From a virus, in the IMG/VR virus record IMGVR_UViG_3300037805_000338, positions 1 to 41,474 of that record: DNA of 41,474 bases; one strand, given 5' to 3'. Each line of letters begins with the position of its first letter. Within the stretch, counting starts at the first letter, position 1. Below, one piece after another: positions 1-8,738 of the stretch. Below the pieces are notes generated by a model. That model searched no databases. It had not been told where the DNA came from and saw only the letters and a list, made by a program, of their open reading frames with translations. The translations under genes and the position numbers were made by a program.

Positions 1-2
1 TA

Positions 3-1859
3 TTAGTACAGAATAAATTAAAGGGTGAATCCTTAGCGGTTCAAGATGCTCTTTCTCTACAGAACGTAAAGCAACGTGGTCTTGTAGAGTCTATGAATCT
101 ATTGAAGAAGGCCACAGGCGGCAGTATCCCTGAGATGCAACGCTTGCTTGGCTCATCTGAGTCTCTGGCTACTATATTATCACTCACTGGTGCGCAATCA
201 TCGCTTGTAGCCAAGCAGATGGATGCTATGGCCGATGCTCAGGCAAGGGCTGCAACGTTCGCAGATGCTTTGAAGGTAAAGCAGGAGACCACTGAGTTTG
301 CATTGAAGAGATTAAAAACCAGTGTTGATGCCGTAGCGGTTACGTTCGGTGAGGTGTTTGCGCCAACCATTAATGCCGCTGCTAACGCCTTGAGTGCTAT
401 TGCTCAGAGAATGTCCAAGTTAAGTAAGGGGCAGATTGAGTTTATTGCAGGTGTTGCGAAGGTAGCTCTAGTTATTACAGGTCTCACGGCAGCATTGGCC
501 ATTCTAGCTCTTGGTTATTTGAAAGTAAAAGCCATATTGATTGCTACGAACAATGTTTTTAAAATATCAGCCATTGGAATAAAGATTTACAATGGGGCTT
601 TAATATTAGGTCAGCGTGCTGCGAAGATTTTCGCTACAGGAATGAAGCTTGCTACGGGATCTGTTAGAGGTTTAGCAGCGGCTACAGGAATAGGTCTTGT
701 GGTTGTTGCTCTTGGATTATTGATTACGAATTTTAAAGAGGCTAAGGCCGTTGCAGCTGGGACGTTTAAATCCGTTGGTACTGTGATAGATGCTTTTGTA
801 AAGCAGGCTTCAAACTTACTTGGTAGCCTAGCAGATATCCTTGTGGGTGCGCTGACATTGGATTTCGGTAAAGTTAAGTCTGGTCTTGCAGGTATTGGCG
901 ATGGTCTAGGTACGGCTTTTAATGAGATAGGTAAAAAATCCGGGGATGCTTTTAACGAAGGCTATGCTCAGTCTATAGCTGAGAGTGATGCTGCTGAGGC
1001 CTTAGAAGCTGAGGGTGGTGCTGATGATGGTACTGCGGCCTTAAAATCACAGCTTGAAAAAGAACAGGCTGTTAGGGATGAAGCTGCTGAGATAAAAAAG
1101 CAAAAAGAGGCTGAGCTTAATGCCGAGAAGGTTGAGGTAGATGCTGAGAATAATCAGATTAAGACCGAGAATGATGACCTTATAAACCAGCAAGAGTTAG
1201 AAAAACTAGACGCGAAACTTCTTACAGCGGCTCAGATTAAAGAGAAGATGGCTATTGCTGAGCGCAAAAAAGAGATTAACCGTAGAAATAAATTTAAAGA
1301 AGATGAGATCAAGCACGGTACTGAGGTTGCGGAGTTCAAACAGTTCTTAGCATCGGATGAGGTGAAACTTGCCGGTGATACTGCCAACAGCTTGGTTAAA
1401 TTAACCAACTCTAAGAACTCAACTCTCAAGGGCATAGGTAAGGCCGCAGCGTTGGTTAACATAGGTATAAGAACAGCAGAGGGTGCGCTTAGCGCGTATG
1501 CATCGCTTGCACCTATACCATTCGTAGGGCCAGCGCTTGGAGCCACAGCAGCGGGTGCTCTGATCGCATTCGGGGCTGAGCAGGCATCCAACGTATTATC
1601 AGCACAACGTGGCGGGGTAGTTCCAGGAGGTCAGGGTGGTGCTAGAGATAGAATCCCTGCACTGCTTGAGCCTGGTGAGGTTGTAATCCCGAAGGCAGTG
1701 GCGCCTGATTTTCAACAGGCTTTCGGTAGACCTGAAGGTGGAGTTGAGGAGAGTGGTGGAAGCTCCACAGAGGTTACTATTCAGTTTAAAGACGAGGCTT
1801 TCGAGATTATAGAACAGAAATTATCAGAGCGCAGAGCTATAGGCGTAGGGAGTTTTTAA
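3..1859 (+). CDS. Tape measure protein, C-terminal part (5' end outside window)
   Basis: The frame is open from base 3 with no stop upstream, so the gene enters from outside; the first internal ATG at 93 is probably not the start. The visible 618 residues are Ala-rich and helical. They include a hydrophobic stretch (VALVITGLTAALAILALGYL), a charged coiled-coil rich in Glu and Lys, and a Gly-rich C-terminal segment (GGVVPGGQGG then IPALLEPGEVVIP) that is typical of siphophage tape measures. Such proteins set tail length and pass into the cell envelope with the DNA. The next gene starts on its stop codon. A complete, different tape measure lies at 37338-39062, so this one is redundant within the window. 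Confidence 0.85.
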   Translation, partial: LVQNKLKGESLAVQDALSLQNVKQRGLVESMNLLKKATGGSIPEMQRLLGSSESLATILSLTGAQSSLVAKQMDAMADAQARAATFADALKVKQETTEFALKRLKTSVDAVAVTFGEVFAPTINAAANALSAIAQRMSKLSKGQIEFIAGVAKVALVITGLTAALAILALGYLKVKAILIATNNVFKISAIGIKIYNGALILGQRAAKIFATGMKLATGSVRGLAAATGIGLVVVALGLLITNFKEAKAVAAGTFKSVGTVIDAFVKQASNLLGSLADILVGALTLDFGKVKSGLAGIGDGLGTAFNEIGKKSGDAFNEGYAQSIAESDAAEALEAEGGADDGTAALKSQLEKEQAVRDEAAEIKKQKEAELNAEKVEVDAENNQIKTENDDLINQQELEKLDAKLLTAAQIKEKMAIAERKKEINRRNKFKEDEIKHGTEVAEFKQFLASDEVKLAGDTANSLVKLTNSKNSTLKGIGKAAALVNIGIRTAEGALSAYASLAPIPFVGPALGATAAGALIAFGAEQASNVLSAQRGGVVPGGQGGARDRIPALLEPGEVVIPKAVAPDFQQAFGRPEGGVEESGGSSTEVTIQFKDEAFEIIEQKLSERRAIGVGSF

Positions 1860-2680
1860 TGGCTGCACAGATTAAGTTTTTTAATAAAAATAAATTAGAT
1901 ATTGACAACGTAGACGTGAACATAACCGTAACTGATGCTGTTGCTACAGACGATGGCGAGGCTCTATTAGATCTTATGCGAAATAGAAACAACGCCTCCG
2001 CATGGATAACAACCGGCTCTACTGATGCTGCAAACACAACTTTGGTTTTTGACATGGTAGACGAACGTCCTGTAAGCGATATAATCATCGTGAAACATAA
2101 CTTGAAAGCATTCACGGTGAAGTACTGGGACGGGGCAGTTTATCAAGATTTCTCAACAGCCATAAGTGAGACGGTCAATACTGAGGAAACAAGTTACTAT
2201 TCTTTCACAGAGGTTCAAACCTCTAAACTCCAGTTAATTATCACTGGAACTCAAACGGTTGATGATGATAAAACCATTCGTCAATTTATAGCTACCGATA
2301 AACTATTAACGGGTCAGCTAGTGGGTTGGCCTATAATTAAATCACCTCGTCATAACTCCTCTAAGCAGATTAACAAGATGTTGTCGGGGAAGGTTAACGT
2401 TGTTGAATCGGTTGGTGCTTTTTCCTTCAGCTTAACAGTGAGTAACTGGACCAAGGATGCTGATCTAAATATTGTTGAAGAGATTTATTTTGGTCGCAAG
2501 GGCGTGCTGGTTTCATTATCAGGTGGTGACGATGCTCAGTTCACGAACCGGAGAATCGGTTATAGGAAAGAGGATATATACTTGATGCGAACTGTTAATG
2601 ACTACTCGCCAGAATGGAGCAAGGGTATATACACGAACGGTTTAAAGATTAACATGAAACTAGCGGAGTCTATAGACTAA
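1859..2680 (+). CDS. Distal tail / tail-tip protein (alternative module)
   Basis: This 273-residue protein overlaps the tape-measure stop (TAATG). Its middle part (DMVDERPVSDIIIVKHNLKAF, followed by a segment on strand-like spacing) resembles the galactose-binding/discoidin-like beta-sandwich often grafted onto distal tail proteins. The C-terminal part (INKMLSGKVNVVESVGAFSF and onwards) looks like tail-ring material. Position directly after a tape measure and before a hub-like protein is the classic place for a distal tail protein. The family assignment rests on position and fold impression, not on a diagnostic motif. It is the positional counterpart of 39059-39835, to which it has no obvious sequence similarity by eye. 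Confidence 0.55.
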   Translation: MAAQIKFFNKNKLDIDNVDVNITVTDAVATDDGEALLDLMRNRNNASAWITTGSTDAANTTLVFDMVDERPVSDIIIVKHNLKAFTVKYWDGAVYQDFSTAISETVNTEETSYYSFTEVQTSKLQLIITGTQTVDDDKTIRQFIATDKLLTGQLVGWPIIKSPRHNSSKQINKMLSGKVNVVESVGAFSFSLTVSNWTKDADLNIVEEIYFGRKGVLVSLSGGDDAQFTNRRIGYRKEDIYLMRTVNDYSPEWSKGIYTNGLKINMKLAESID

Positions 2681-3912
2681 TGGCTGTAAGATCTAGAATT
2701 AGAGTTTATTTCAAGCCAAGGGATGTTAACGGCGTTTTAACCGACTGGGTTGAGGTGTCTGAAGACATTGATTTTAATTCCCTTGGCAAGGTGTCTTTGC
2801 TTATTGATAACGATGAATATAACGTTGGCCTTTTCAATTATAATGATCTGTCATTAAATTTAAGAAACGATCATGGGAAGTACTCTGATATCACTGAGCT
2901 ATCAAGTATATTTAGATACAAGCGCGGTGGAAGTCCTGTGAAGATTACCTGGCAAGTTCAAGAGGATTTACCCGTCTGTGGGATAGCCATATGCGGAGAA
3001 GCGATCTTAGGGGCTGAGGAGAATATACTTACTGGTGTTTTGAACGATGAGGCTACGAACTTAAACGCTGGGAACCAGCAAGTTAATTTTAAGATTCTTA
3101 CAAAGGAGTCTATATTTAGTTCTCTTGAAACTCCTCACGCATCTATTTCAGCCTTGGATACGTATTCTGACACGATATTTCTAGTATTAAACCAGGCCGG
3201 AGTCACTGAAACCTTAACGGTTGATGCCGGTAATATAACAGTAGGTCTTGATCTAGCTATGGATGTGGTGACAGAGTTTGAAAACACTACGGTGAAAGAG
3301 GCGCTAGATGTTTTATTATTTCAATCAAACTCGGTTTTATTTATCGAAAACGATATAGTTTATGTTGAGTCAAGAGATGGCGGAACGGTTTCGGAGAAAA
3401 CTTTCTACGGCCAAGGATCAAACAATGGTCTCGAGGATATTCTAGATTTATCTGGTATCACCACAGGGCTTAAGAATGTATTTAATTTTTGGACATGGGC
3501 TGACACGGCTCTAGTTAGTACTGATGTTTCAAGCATTACAGCCAACGGTATCCGTAAAAAAGAAATCGAGTTCAAGGAGATCACAGACACGGGTAAAAGA
3601 AACTCCGTTCTAGATGCTCAGAAGACAGAATTTTCATCAAAAAAACAGGAGCTAAATTTAACAACGCCTATGACTTACGAGAACCTAGGCGTTGGGTTAT
3701 TAGATCGCGTTAACGTTGATTATCCTCCGGTTTATTATTTAACGGATCCTGACGGTGAGTTTCCTTTATACGGATCTGCTATTTACGGAACGGCTGTATA
3801 TCCACTTACTGATGTTTCAATAAACATACTTCCAACAACGAACTATAAAGTCATGGGCAAGACCGTGCAATTCAAGAAGCAAACTATAACTTTTAAACTG
3901 AAGGAGCAATAG
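2680..3912 (+). CDS. Tail hub / baseplate hub-like protein (alternative module)
   Basis: 410 residues, starting on the last base of the preceding gene's stop. The N-terminal part has the alternating beta pattern of tail-hub proteins. Residues near 100-115 carry CGIAICGEAILG and residues near 360-375 carry LYGSAIYGTAVYP, short repeating Tyr/Cys-Gly motifs also seen in the hub at 9412 (YGDNINYGENYVYGG). A plausible role is the hub under the tape measure that opens to release DNA. Asparagine is written mostly AAC here and mostly AAT in the 9412 gene, which suggests a different recent origin. Function is inferred from position and those motifs. Confidence 0.5.
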   Translation: MAVRSRIRVYFKPRDVNGVLTDWVEVSEDIDFNSLGKVSLLIDNDEYNVGLFNYNDLSLNLRNDHGKYSDITELSSIFRYKRGGSPVKITWQVQEDLPVCGIAICGEAILGAEENILTGVLNDEATNLNAGNQQVNFKILTKESIFSSLETPHASISALDTYSDTIFLVLNQAGVTETLTVDAGNITVGLDLAMDVVTEFENTTVKEALDVLLFQSNSVLFIENDIVYVESRDGGTVSEKTFYGQGSNNGLEDILDLSGITTGLKNVFNFWTWADTALVSTDVSSITANGIRKKEIEFKEITDTGKRNSVLDAQKTEFSSKKQELNLTTPMTYENLGVGLLDRVNVDYPPVYYLTDPDGEFPLYGSAIYGTAVYPLTDVSINILPTTNYKVMGKTVQFKKQTITFKLKEQ

Positions 3913-3913
3913 A

Positions 3914-4711
3914 ATGGGGACTAATTCCATACCATCGGCAACCACAGGGAACGTAATCCCAGCGTCCGATCATAATTCAATTCAAGAGGCAATGGCAGGA
4001 GACTTAGTTCCAAGAAACGTTAGTGGTGTTGCCACTGCTGATGGCGGAGATGTTGGAACGACGGCGTTACCATTTAAGAGGGCTGCTATTACTGCAGGTT
4101 ATTTCTTCGCAGGTCAGATTATTTCAATGCATACCTATAACGGCTTATTAAGTCCTGGTCATGGTTGGATGAAAATGGACGGTCGTATAATAAATGAAGC
4201 TAACTACAACACCGAGCATGGGGCTGGCTCTTGGGCCACATATGTTATTTCAAGTGCTCTTAATGGGAAGTATTTGCCTGACACTACTAGTAGATTATTC
4301 TTGTCTGGTAGGTCCACAACAACGGAGGACGGCTCTGTAGCTATAGCCACTGAAGGTAACTCGTTTAATCAGATAGACCTTCAGCATAGTCATACGATTT
4401 CAAATCATACGCACACAATCCCTGATCATAATCACCAATGGTATGATAATACTGGTACTGGAGCAACTCCAGATAATACTTACAACTCCGGTGGAGGCTC
4501 TACAAACATAACCTTGAACTCTAAAACTGGCGGGAACCATGTTGTTATGAGTAATTCTGCGGGGAATGCACCAGCTGATTCTTATACCGACACACATGTG
4601 TTCGGAACAACTGGAGCAGGTGGAACTTCTCCAACAGCGAATGCTTTGACAACTAACCAAGACATTCAGCCTTATTCTATCGCAGTAATTTACTACATGA
4701 GGATTATATAA
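3914..4711 (+). CDS. Tail collar-domain fibre protein with HxH metal-site cluster
   Basis: 265 residues. The N-terminal 60 residues are linker-like. Residues ~75-150 (FFAGQIISMHTYNGLLSPGHGWMKMDGR and following) match the phage tail collar domain. Residues ~156-176 hold a run of His-x-His pairs (HSHTISNHTHTIPDHNHQW) like those that bind iron along the axis of trimeric fibre tips such as T4 gp37. The C-terminal IQPYSIAVIYYMRII is the usual ending of collar-domain fibres. It is likely a short trimeric fibre for adsorption. It follows the hub gene by one base and belongs to the 1-6079 module, with no counterpart elsewhere in the window. Confidence 0.8.
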   Translation: MGTNSIPSATTGNVIPASDHNSIQEAMAGDLVPRNVSGVATADGGDVGTTALPFKRAAITAGYFFAGQIISMHTYNGLLSPGHGWMKMDGRIINEANYNTEHGAGSWATYVISSALNGKYLPDTTSRLFLSGRSTTTEDGSVAIATEGNSFNQIDLQHSHTISNHTHTIPDHNHQWYDNTGTGATPDNTYNSGGGSTNITLNSKTGGNHVVMSNSAGNAPADSYTDTHVFGTTGAGGTSPTANALTTNQDIQPYSIAVIYYMRII

Positions 4712-4712
4712 A

Positions 4713-5129
4713 ATGGCATCAATATCTAGTTTAATACCAACGAGGGTAAACGGTCAGACCATTTTCGCGGCCTGGTTTAACACAATAAGGTCAGTTTTAG
4801 AAACACTAAACGGTGCTGAAGCTACAACACTAACGGCTTTCTCAGGCATAGCTTCACAGACTGGTGCTAACGTAACCGATCTTGTTTTCAGCAGTGCATC
4901 AACGAGAAGGGCGGATGTGGAATACGTTATCGTGACGGCAACGAAGGTCGAGTCTGGAAGTTTCGTCTTATTATATGACGGCACGAACTGGACTTTTTAC
5001 GGTGGTTCTGTTCAAGGGGTTGATTCTCTAATCTCATTAGATGTTAATTCTGGCACGGGTCAGGTTGAGTATGATAGCGATGCTGAGACCTTTACATTAA
5101 ATTATAAAACGACTACTTTTAACATATAG
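4713..5129 (+). CDS. Small tail-associated protein, unknown function
   Basis: 138 residues, one base after the collar fibre and eight bases before the signal-peptide fibre. The start (MASISSLIPTRVNGQTIFAAWFNTIR) resembles short N-terminal modules that anchor fibres to the tail. The rest is predicted beta-rich (SSASTRRADVEYVIVTATK; SGSFVLLYDGTNWTFYGG). No catalytic motif is visible. It could be a small tip or fibre-connector protein. I do not recognise a specific family. Confidence 0.55.
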   Translation: MASISSLIPTRVNGQTIFAAWFNTIRSVLETLNGAEATTLTAFSGIASQTGANVTDLVFSSASTRRADVEYVIVTATKVESGSFVLLYDGTNWTFYGGSVQGVDSLISLDVNSGTGQVEYDSDAETFTLNYKTTTFNI

Positions 5130-5137
5130 GATTTGAA

Positions 5138-7330
5138 ATGAAAAAAAGATATTTATTACTTATACCATTCTTGTTTTTACTGACGGCGGCCTCCCCACAA
5201 ATATACAGGTCTCTTCAGATCGGTTTCGGTGTGCAACCTTCAAGCTCGTTGTTTGATGTTTATTCAACCACTCAAGGATCTAGACCATATCCAACTATGA
5301 CGAGTGCTGAGCGGGACGCGGTAGCAACTCCCGCTACTGGTTTAGGTGTTTATAACTCCACCGACGATAAGATTAATTTCTATAACGGCACGGCATGGTT
5401 TGAGCCTGGTTCTGTTCTTGATTATCAGACTTTCGTAGAGCTTGCGGCCACGCCTACCACGCCATCGGCTGGTGAGAAGTTATTATATTCTAAGACCGAC
5501 GGCAAGGTATATACTCTAAACTCAGCAGGTAGTGAAGTTGAGATAGGTGCCGGTGCCGGTGGAGGCGGCGAGGGTGGAGTTAATTATGTGATTAACTCTG
5601 ATGCTGAAACCAACATTGATGATGTGACAGTAACTGCGAATATAACCAAGGCCGCAGAGACTACGGCTCCTTTGTTTGATACTCAGTCTTTTAAATTAAC
5701 AACTGCTACGATTGCAACCACGGCTGATTATTTCGAATTTGACATGAACAATGTGGATCTTGTTTATGTGGAGGGAAGCAGGGAATTACTCGTTGGATTC
5801 TGGTATAAAACAGATGCCAACTACACATCAGATGATTACCAGATTGTTTTAAGAAACGTAGATACGCCTGGCGATATTATAATTACAAATGAAAACAGCG
5901 GTAAGCTTCAAGCCTCCACTACGTCGAAGTATTTTTTAGGCAAGGCTCAGGTCGCTGATCCTGATAATACTTATTCATTAAGAGGCAAGGTGTTGGTCGC
6001 GCCAACCGTTGCGTCATTAATCACAATGGACAAGGTTACGGTCGGTCCAGAGGAGTTCGCTCCCGGTGCTATAATTACCGAGTGGGAAGCTTATACGCCA
6101 ACTACTCAAGGTTTCGGTACAGTTTCTAGTGTAGATTGTTGGTGGAGGCGAGTTGGTAGTAATTACGAACTGTCTATAGACTTTAACACAGGGACTAATA
6201 CAGCAACAGAAGCTCAGGTTGGATTACCTAACGGTAAAGTGGTTAAGAGTGGTATTTCTCCTTCGTCAAAAAGTTTAGGGTCTATGGCGACAAGTTACGG
6301 CGCTGCTATAGACTTAAATGTTTTGGCTACTAGTGGAGACGCGTTCTTAAACATGGGTAGAGAAGATACGGCAACGTCAGGTTTAGTTGCTTTAAATGGT
6401 AACACTTTAGGGAATACAGTAGATGTTTCGTTTACGGTTTCTGTTCCAATTGAAGGACTGGCAGCATCTAATCTAGTTTCAACGACTGAGACTTTGTTTA
6501 GTAGCGCAAAAACTCAGTTAAATATTACTTCAAACCAAACAGTTTCATCTACCAGCCCAACCAAAATAGCCTTTGATAGTGTGATCTTCGATGCTACTGG
6601 AGCTTCAGACATAGGCAATAGTCGTATATTAATTCTTAAATCTGGATACTATTTAATAAATGCACATTGCTACATGAATGGAGTCACAAGTACCGATTTA
6701 ATGACATTGAGTATTTATAAAAATGGAGTTTCTCTTTATAGATCGTTAGATAACGCAGAAAGCGCAACAGTTACTCTGACATCAAGTCGAGTCGTACTAT
6801 TGGCTAAGGGTGATTACATAGAGGCGTTCATAGACTCACAAACGGACGCATCTTACACAGTTGTTGGCGGAACAAACGATAGCTTTTTAGAGGTAACTTA
6901 CCAGCAAGACTTTTCAGTGTTCGGTGTCTTTGGCGAGACTGCTTATGTTGAGGCAAAATCATCTACATCGGCAGGGTGGGCTTTTACATCAAACACTTAC
7001 GGAGTTATCACCAGTATAGTTGTTGACCCTGGTGAGCAAGTGCTTGAGTTTAGTGTTATTGGACAAACCACTGCTGCGAACGGTGTTTATGATATACGTG
7101 CGGCAATAGACACAGTTGGAGGAACCAGTGCTCCAACTTTAAACTATGCAGACAATGCAATGTTTGATGTTTACACTAACGTGTCATTTGAAGTTAAGAC
7201 TTTAACCTTAACTGGCTATAGGGTGAACCCGGCGGTGGCAACGACTTATTATCTTAAAGGTTTTGTCAACGGAAACATCTCTAACCAAAATTTAACTGCT
7301 TATAAATTTTCAGCAAGGAAGTTTAAATAA
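5138..7330 (+). CDS. Fibre / receptor-binding protein with signal peptide and C1q-like tip
   Basis: 730 residues. Residues 1-19 are a textbook signal peptide (MKKRYLLLIPFLFLLTAAS), which is odd for a virion protein. Residues ~30-90 form a small surface-type domain (DVYSTTQGSRPYPTM then YNSTDDKINFYNG). A Gly-rich linker sits at ~138-147, followed by a carbohydrate-binding-like sandwich (NYVINSDAE) to ~310. Residues 315-356 (EWEAYTPTTQGFGTV and onwards) are the segment encoded identically at 41348-41474. Residues ~468-590 (GYYLINAHCYMNGV, SIYKNGVSLYRS, GDYIEAFIDS) look like a C1q/TNF-type jelly roll, a common trimeric binding tip. The promoter-proximal half belongs to the 1-6079 branch and the distal half to the circle, so this exact fusion may be an assembly product. 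Confidence 0.7.
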   Translation: MKKRYLLLIPFLFLLTAASPQIYRSLQIGFGVQPSSSLFDVYSTTQGSRPYPTMTSAERDAVATPATGLGVYNSTDDKINFYNGTAWFEPGSVLDYQTFVELAATPTTPSAGEKLLYSKTDGKVYTLNSAGSEVEIGAGAGGGGEGGVNYVINSDAETNIDDVTVTANITKAAETTAPLFDTQSFKLTTATIATTADYFEFDMNNVDLVYVEGSRELLVGFWYKTDANYTSDDYQIVLRNVDTPGDIIITNENSGKLQASTTSKYFLGKAQVADPDNTYSLRGKVLVAPTVASLITMDKVTVGPEEFAPGAIITEWEAYTPTTQGFGTVSSVDCWWRRVGSNYELSIDFNTGTNTATEAQVGLPNGKVVKSGISPSSKSLGSMATSYGAAIDLNVLATSGDAFLNMGREDTATSGLVALNGNTLGNTVDVSFTVSVPIEGLAASNLVSTTETLFSSAKTQLNITSNQTVSSTSPTKIAFDSVIFDATGASDIGNSRILILKSGYYLINAHCYMNGVTSTDLMTLSIYKNGVSLYRSLDNAESATVTLTSSRVVLLAKGDYIEAFIDSQTDASYTVVGGTNDSFLEVTYQQDFSVFGVFGETAYVEAKSSTSAGWAFTSNTYGVITSIVVDPGEQVLEFSVIGQTTAANGVYDIRAAIDTVGGTSAPTLNYADNAMFDVYTNVSFEVKTLTLTGYRVNPAVATTYYLKGFVNGNISNQNLTAYKFSARKFK
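6080..6206 (+). repeat. 127-bp exact direct repeat, internal copy
   Basis: Identical to 41348-41474 over 127 bases. Both copies lie in fibre genes, start on a first codon position (GAG) and encode the same 42 codons. Immediately upstream the two copies differ at silent or near-silent positions (ATT ACC here, GTT ACT there). The flanks are therefore homologous but diverged, while the repeat itself is perfect. Confidence 0.95.
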
Positions 7331-7875
7331 TGAAATATTTAGTGGAAAGAAATGGAGTTAAATTTATAGAAGATGCCACAAGAGCCCCAGCCGATAATAT
7401 CGGTGAATGGACATACGGTATCAGTGAAGATCCAAGATGGATCATTGCAACAGATGGTGTGCTATCTATAGACTTTGTTGAAAAAGCTGCCGTACAGGCT
7501 GCTGATGCTTTAGCTGCTGTAGAAACTGCAAAGGCTGTGGCTATATATAATGAATACGTAACTTTAAACACTGTTGTTTTGGCTGATGTAAAAGCTAAGT
7601 TGTTTGCTGAGTCTCCGGAGTCTGCAACAGCTAATTATCTTGAATTAATTATGATGCGTGACTCTCCAGCTTCGTTTAGTGGTCAAGGGCTATTAGCAGA
7701 GGTTGATGTTAAGCAATCAGATTTAATAACAAAAATTATTGATAAGGGTGAACCTTTAGATACGGATCAGAAATGTTTAGACTATGCCACAAGACTTATT
7801 GAGATATCTATTGAATACGCTATTTATAGGCATAAGAAAAAAGATGAGTTTAGAGCTTATAAGGCCTCTTTATAA
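7330..7875 (+). CDS. Fibre-associated protein, possible tail-fibre assembly or adaptor protein
   Basis: 181 residues, starting on the last base of the fibre stop. The N-terminal part is a small sandwich-like unit (MKYLVERNGVKFIEDATRAP, DPRWIIATDGVLSID). The middle is an Ala-rich helix (AAVQAADALAAVETAKAVAIYNEY) and the C-terminal part is charged. Genes right after a fibre often encode chaperones or tip proteins needed for fibre folding, which is the best inference. No catalytic residues are visible. In the circularised reading it follows the 919-residue fibre. Confidence 0.5.
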   Translation: MKYLVERNGVKFIEDATRAPADNIGEWTYGISEDPRWIIATDGVLSIDFVEKAAVQAADALAAVETAKAVAIYNEYVTLNTVVLADVKAKLFAESPESATANYLELIMMRDSPASFSGQGLLAEVDVKQSDLITKIIDKGEPLDTDQKCLDYATRLIEISIEYAIYRHKKKDEFRAYKASL

Positions 7876-8141
7876 TGAACTGGCTGTCCTTGTTCTTACA
7901 ATCTAAGAGTATAAAGGCTAGCGGAATAGCAGTTGGATCAAGTGGAGTAGTAGCACTACTGCTAGGGGTTATCGACCATAAAGATAAGTCTATTAGAGAG
8001 ATGGTAGATCTTAAGAACAAGACTATTATGACTAAAATAGATAATATAGAGACCGGACAGGGCGATATAAAAAAGATGTTGATTCGTATAGACGAACGCC
8101 TTTATTATTTACATGAAGATAGTAAAAAAAATAATAAATAA
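7875..8141 (+). CDS. Small membrane-anchored coiled-coil protein (holin or inner-membrane spanin candidate)
   Basis: 88 residues, overlapping the previous stop (TAATG). One hydrophobic segment at ~15-33 (SGIAVGSSGVVALLLGVI) is followed by a long charged amphipathic helix to the C-terminus. One N-terminal membrane anchor plus a coiled coil is the layout of inner-membrane spanins and of some single-span holins. The endolysin and a lipoprotein are encoded within 1.2 kb downstream, supporting a lysis role. No family signature is seen. Confidence 0.5.
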   Translation: MNWLSLFLQSKSIKASGIAVGSSGVVALLLGVIDHKDKSIREMVDLKNKTIMTKIDNIETGQGDIKKMLIRIDERLYYLHEDSKKNNK

Positions 8142-8154
8142 AAAGGATGTATAT

Positions 8155-8400
8155 ATGTCAGACATAATAAAAGTAGACGCAAAACAAGTTCTTCTTGATG
8201 AGTTAAAAAAACAAGGGTTAGATATAGCTGAGGACGCTGCAATGTCTACGGTAAAGGCTGTAATTAAAGCACTACCACAATTTTTCTTATCTACAGAGAA
8301 CAAATATGATGATATTCTAATCGGTATCTTGCCAATTATTGAGCCTTCTTTGTTGAAGATTATAGATGACCTTGATGGTGAAGCAGATATTGCTGTTTAA
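8155..8400 (+). CDS. Small protein in lysis region, unknown function
   Basis: 81 residues. I chose the ATG at 8155 because AAAGGATG lies just upstream; an ATG at 8113 would overlap the previous gene by 29 bases. The protein is helical, acidic at the end (LLKIIDDLDGEADIAV) and has no convincing membrane span. Its stop overlaps the next start (TAATG). It shares the lysis-module operon, but nothing in it shows a role. Confidence 0.55.
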   Translation: MSDIIKVDAKQVLLDELKKQGLDIAEDAAMSTVKAVIKALPQFFLSTENKYDDILIGILPIIEPSLLKIIDDLDGEADIAV

Positions 8401-8738
8401 TGGAAACAAAAGCGATTGATGCTGTAGAGCTGATTAAGCAAAACATAGTCTCCTTAGTGACTAAATCCCTTGTGGAAAAAATAGTAAAGAGAGCCACTTT
8501 TATGGCTTGGGGACCACTCAGTTCTATAGCATCATATTTTATAACTAAGTTAATAAGAAAGGCCGTCGAGCGCACGGTGCTTGAATTATATATTTTAAGA
8601 GTTCATTATCAAGTAAATAAGCAGGTTAAAAAAGTTGATGAAATTTTAAAAGATATACATTCAGAAATGGATAAGGATAAGGAGAATGAGGTTGACTCGA
8701 AACTTAATGATGCTTTTGACGAGCTTTTTAGTATTTAG
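8400..8738 (+). CDS. Small basic amphipathic protein, possible holin-related
   Basis: 112 residues, starting on the last base of the preceding stop. A moderately hydrophobic segment at ~33-52 (TFMAWGPLSSIASYFITKLI) is followed by a charged coiled-coil tail. The segment might insert in the membrane, so a holin-like role in the lysis cassette is possible. The hydrophobic run is interrupted and short, so this is tentative. The end overlaps the following lipoprotein gene by about 50 bases. Confidence 0.5.
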   Translation: METKAIDAVELIKQNIVSLVTKSLVEKIVKRATFMAWGPLSSIASYFITKLIRKAVERTVLELYILRVHYQVNKQVKKVDEILKDIHSEMDKDKENEVDSKLNDAFDELFSI

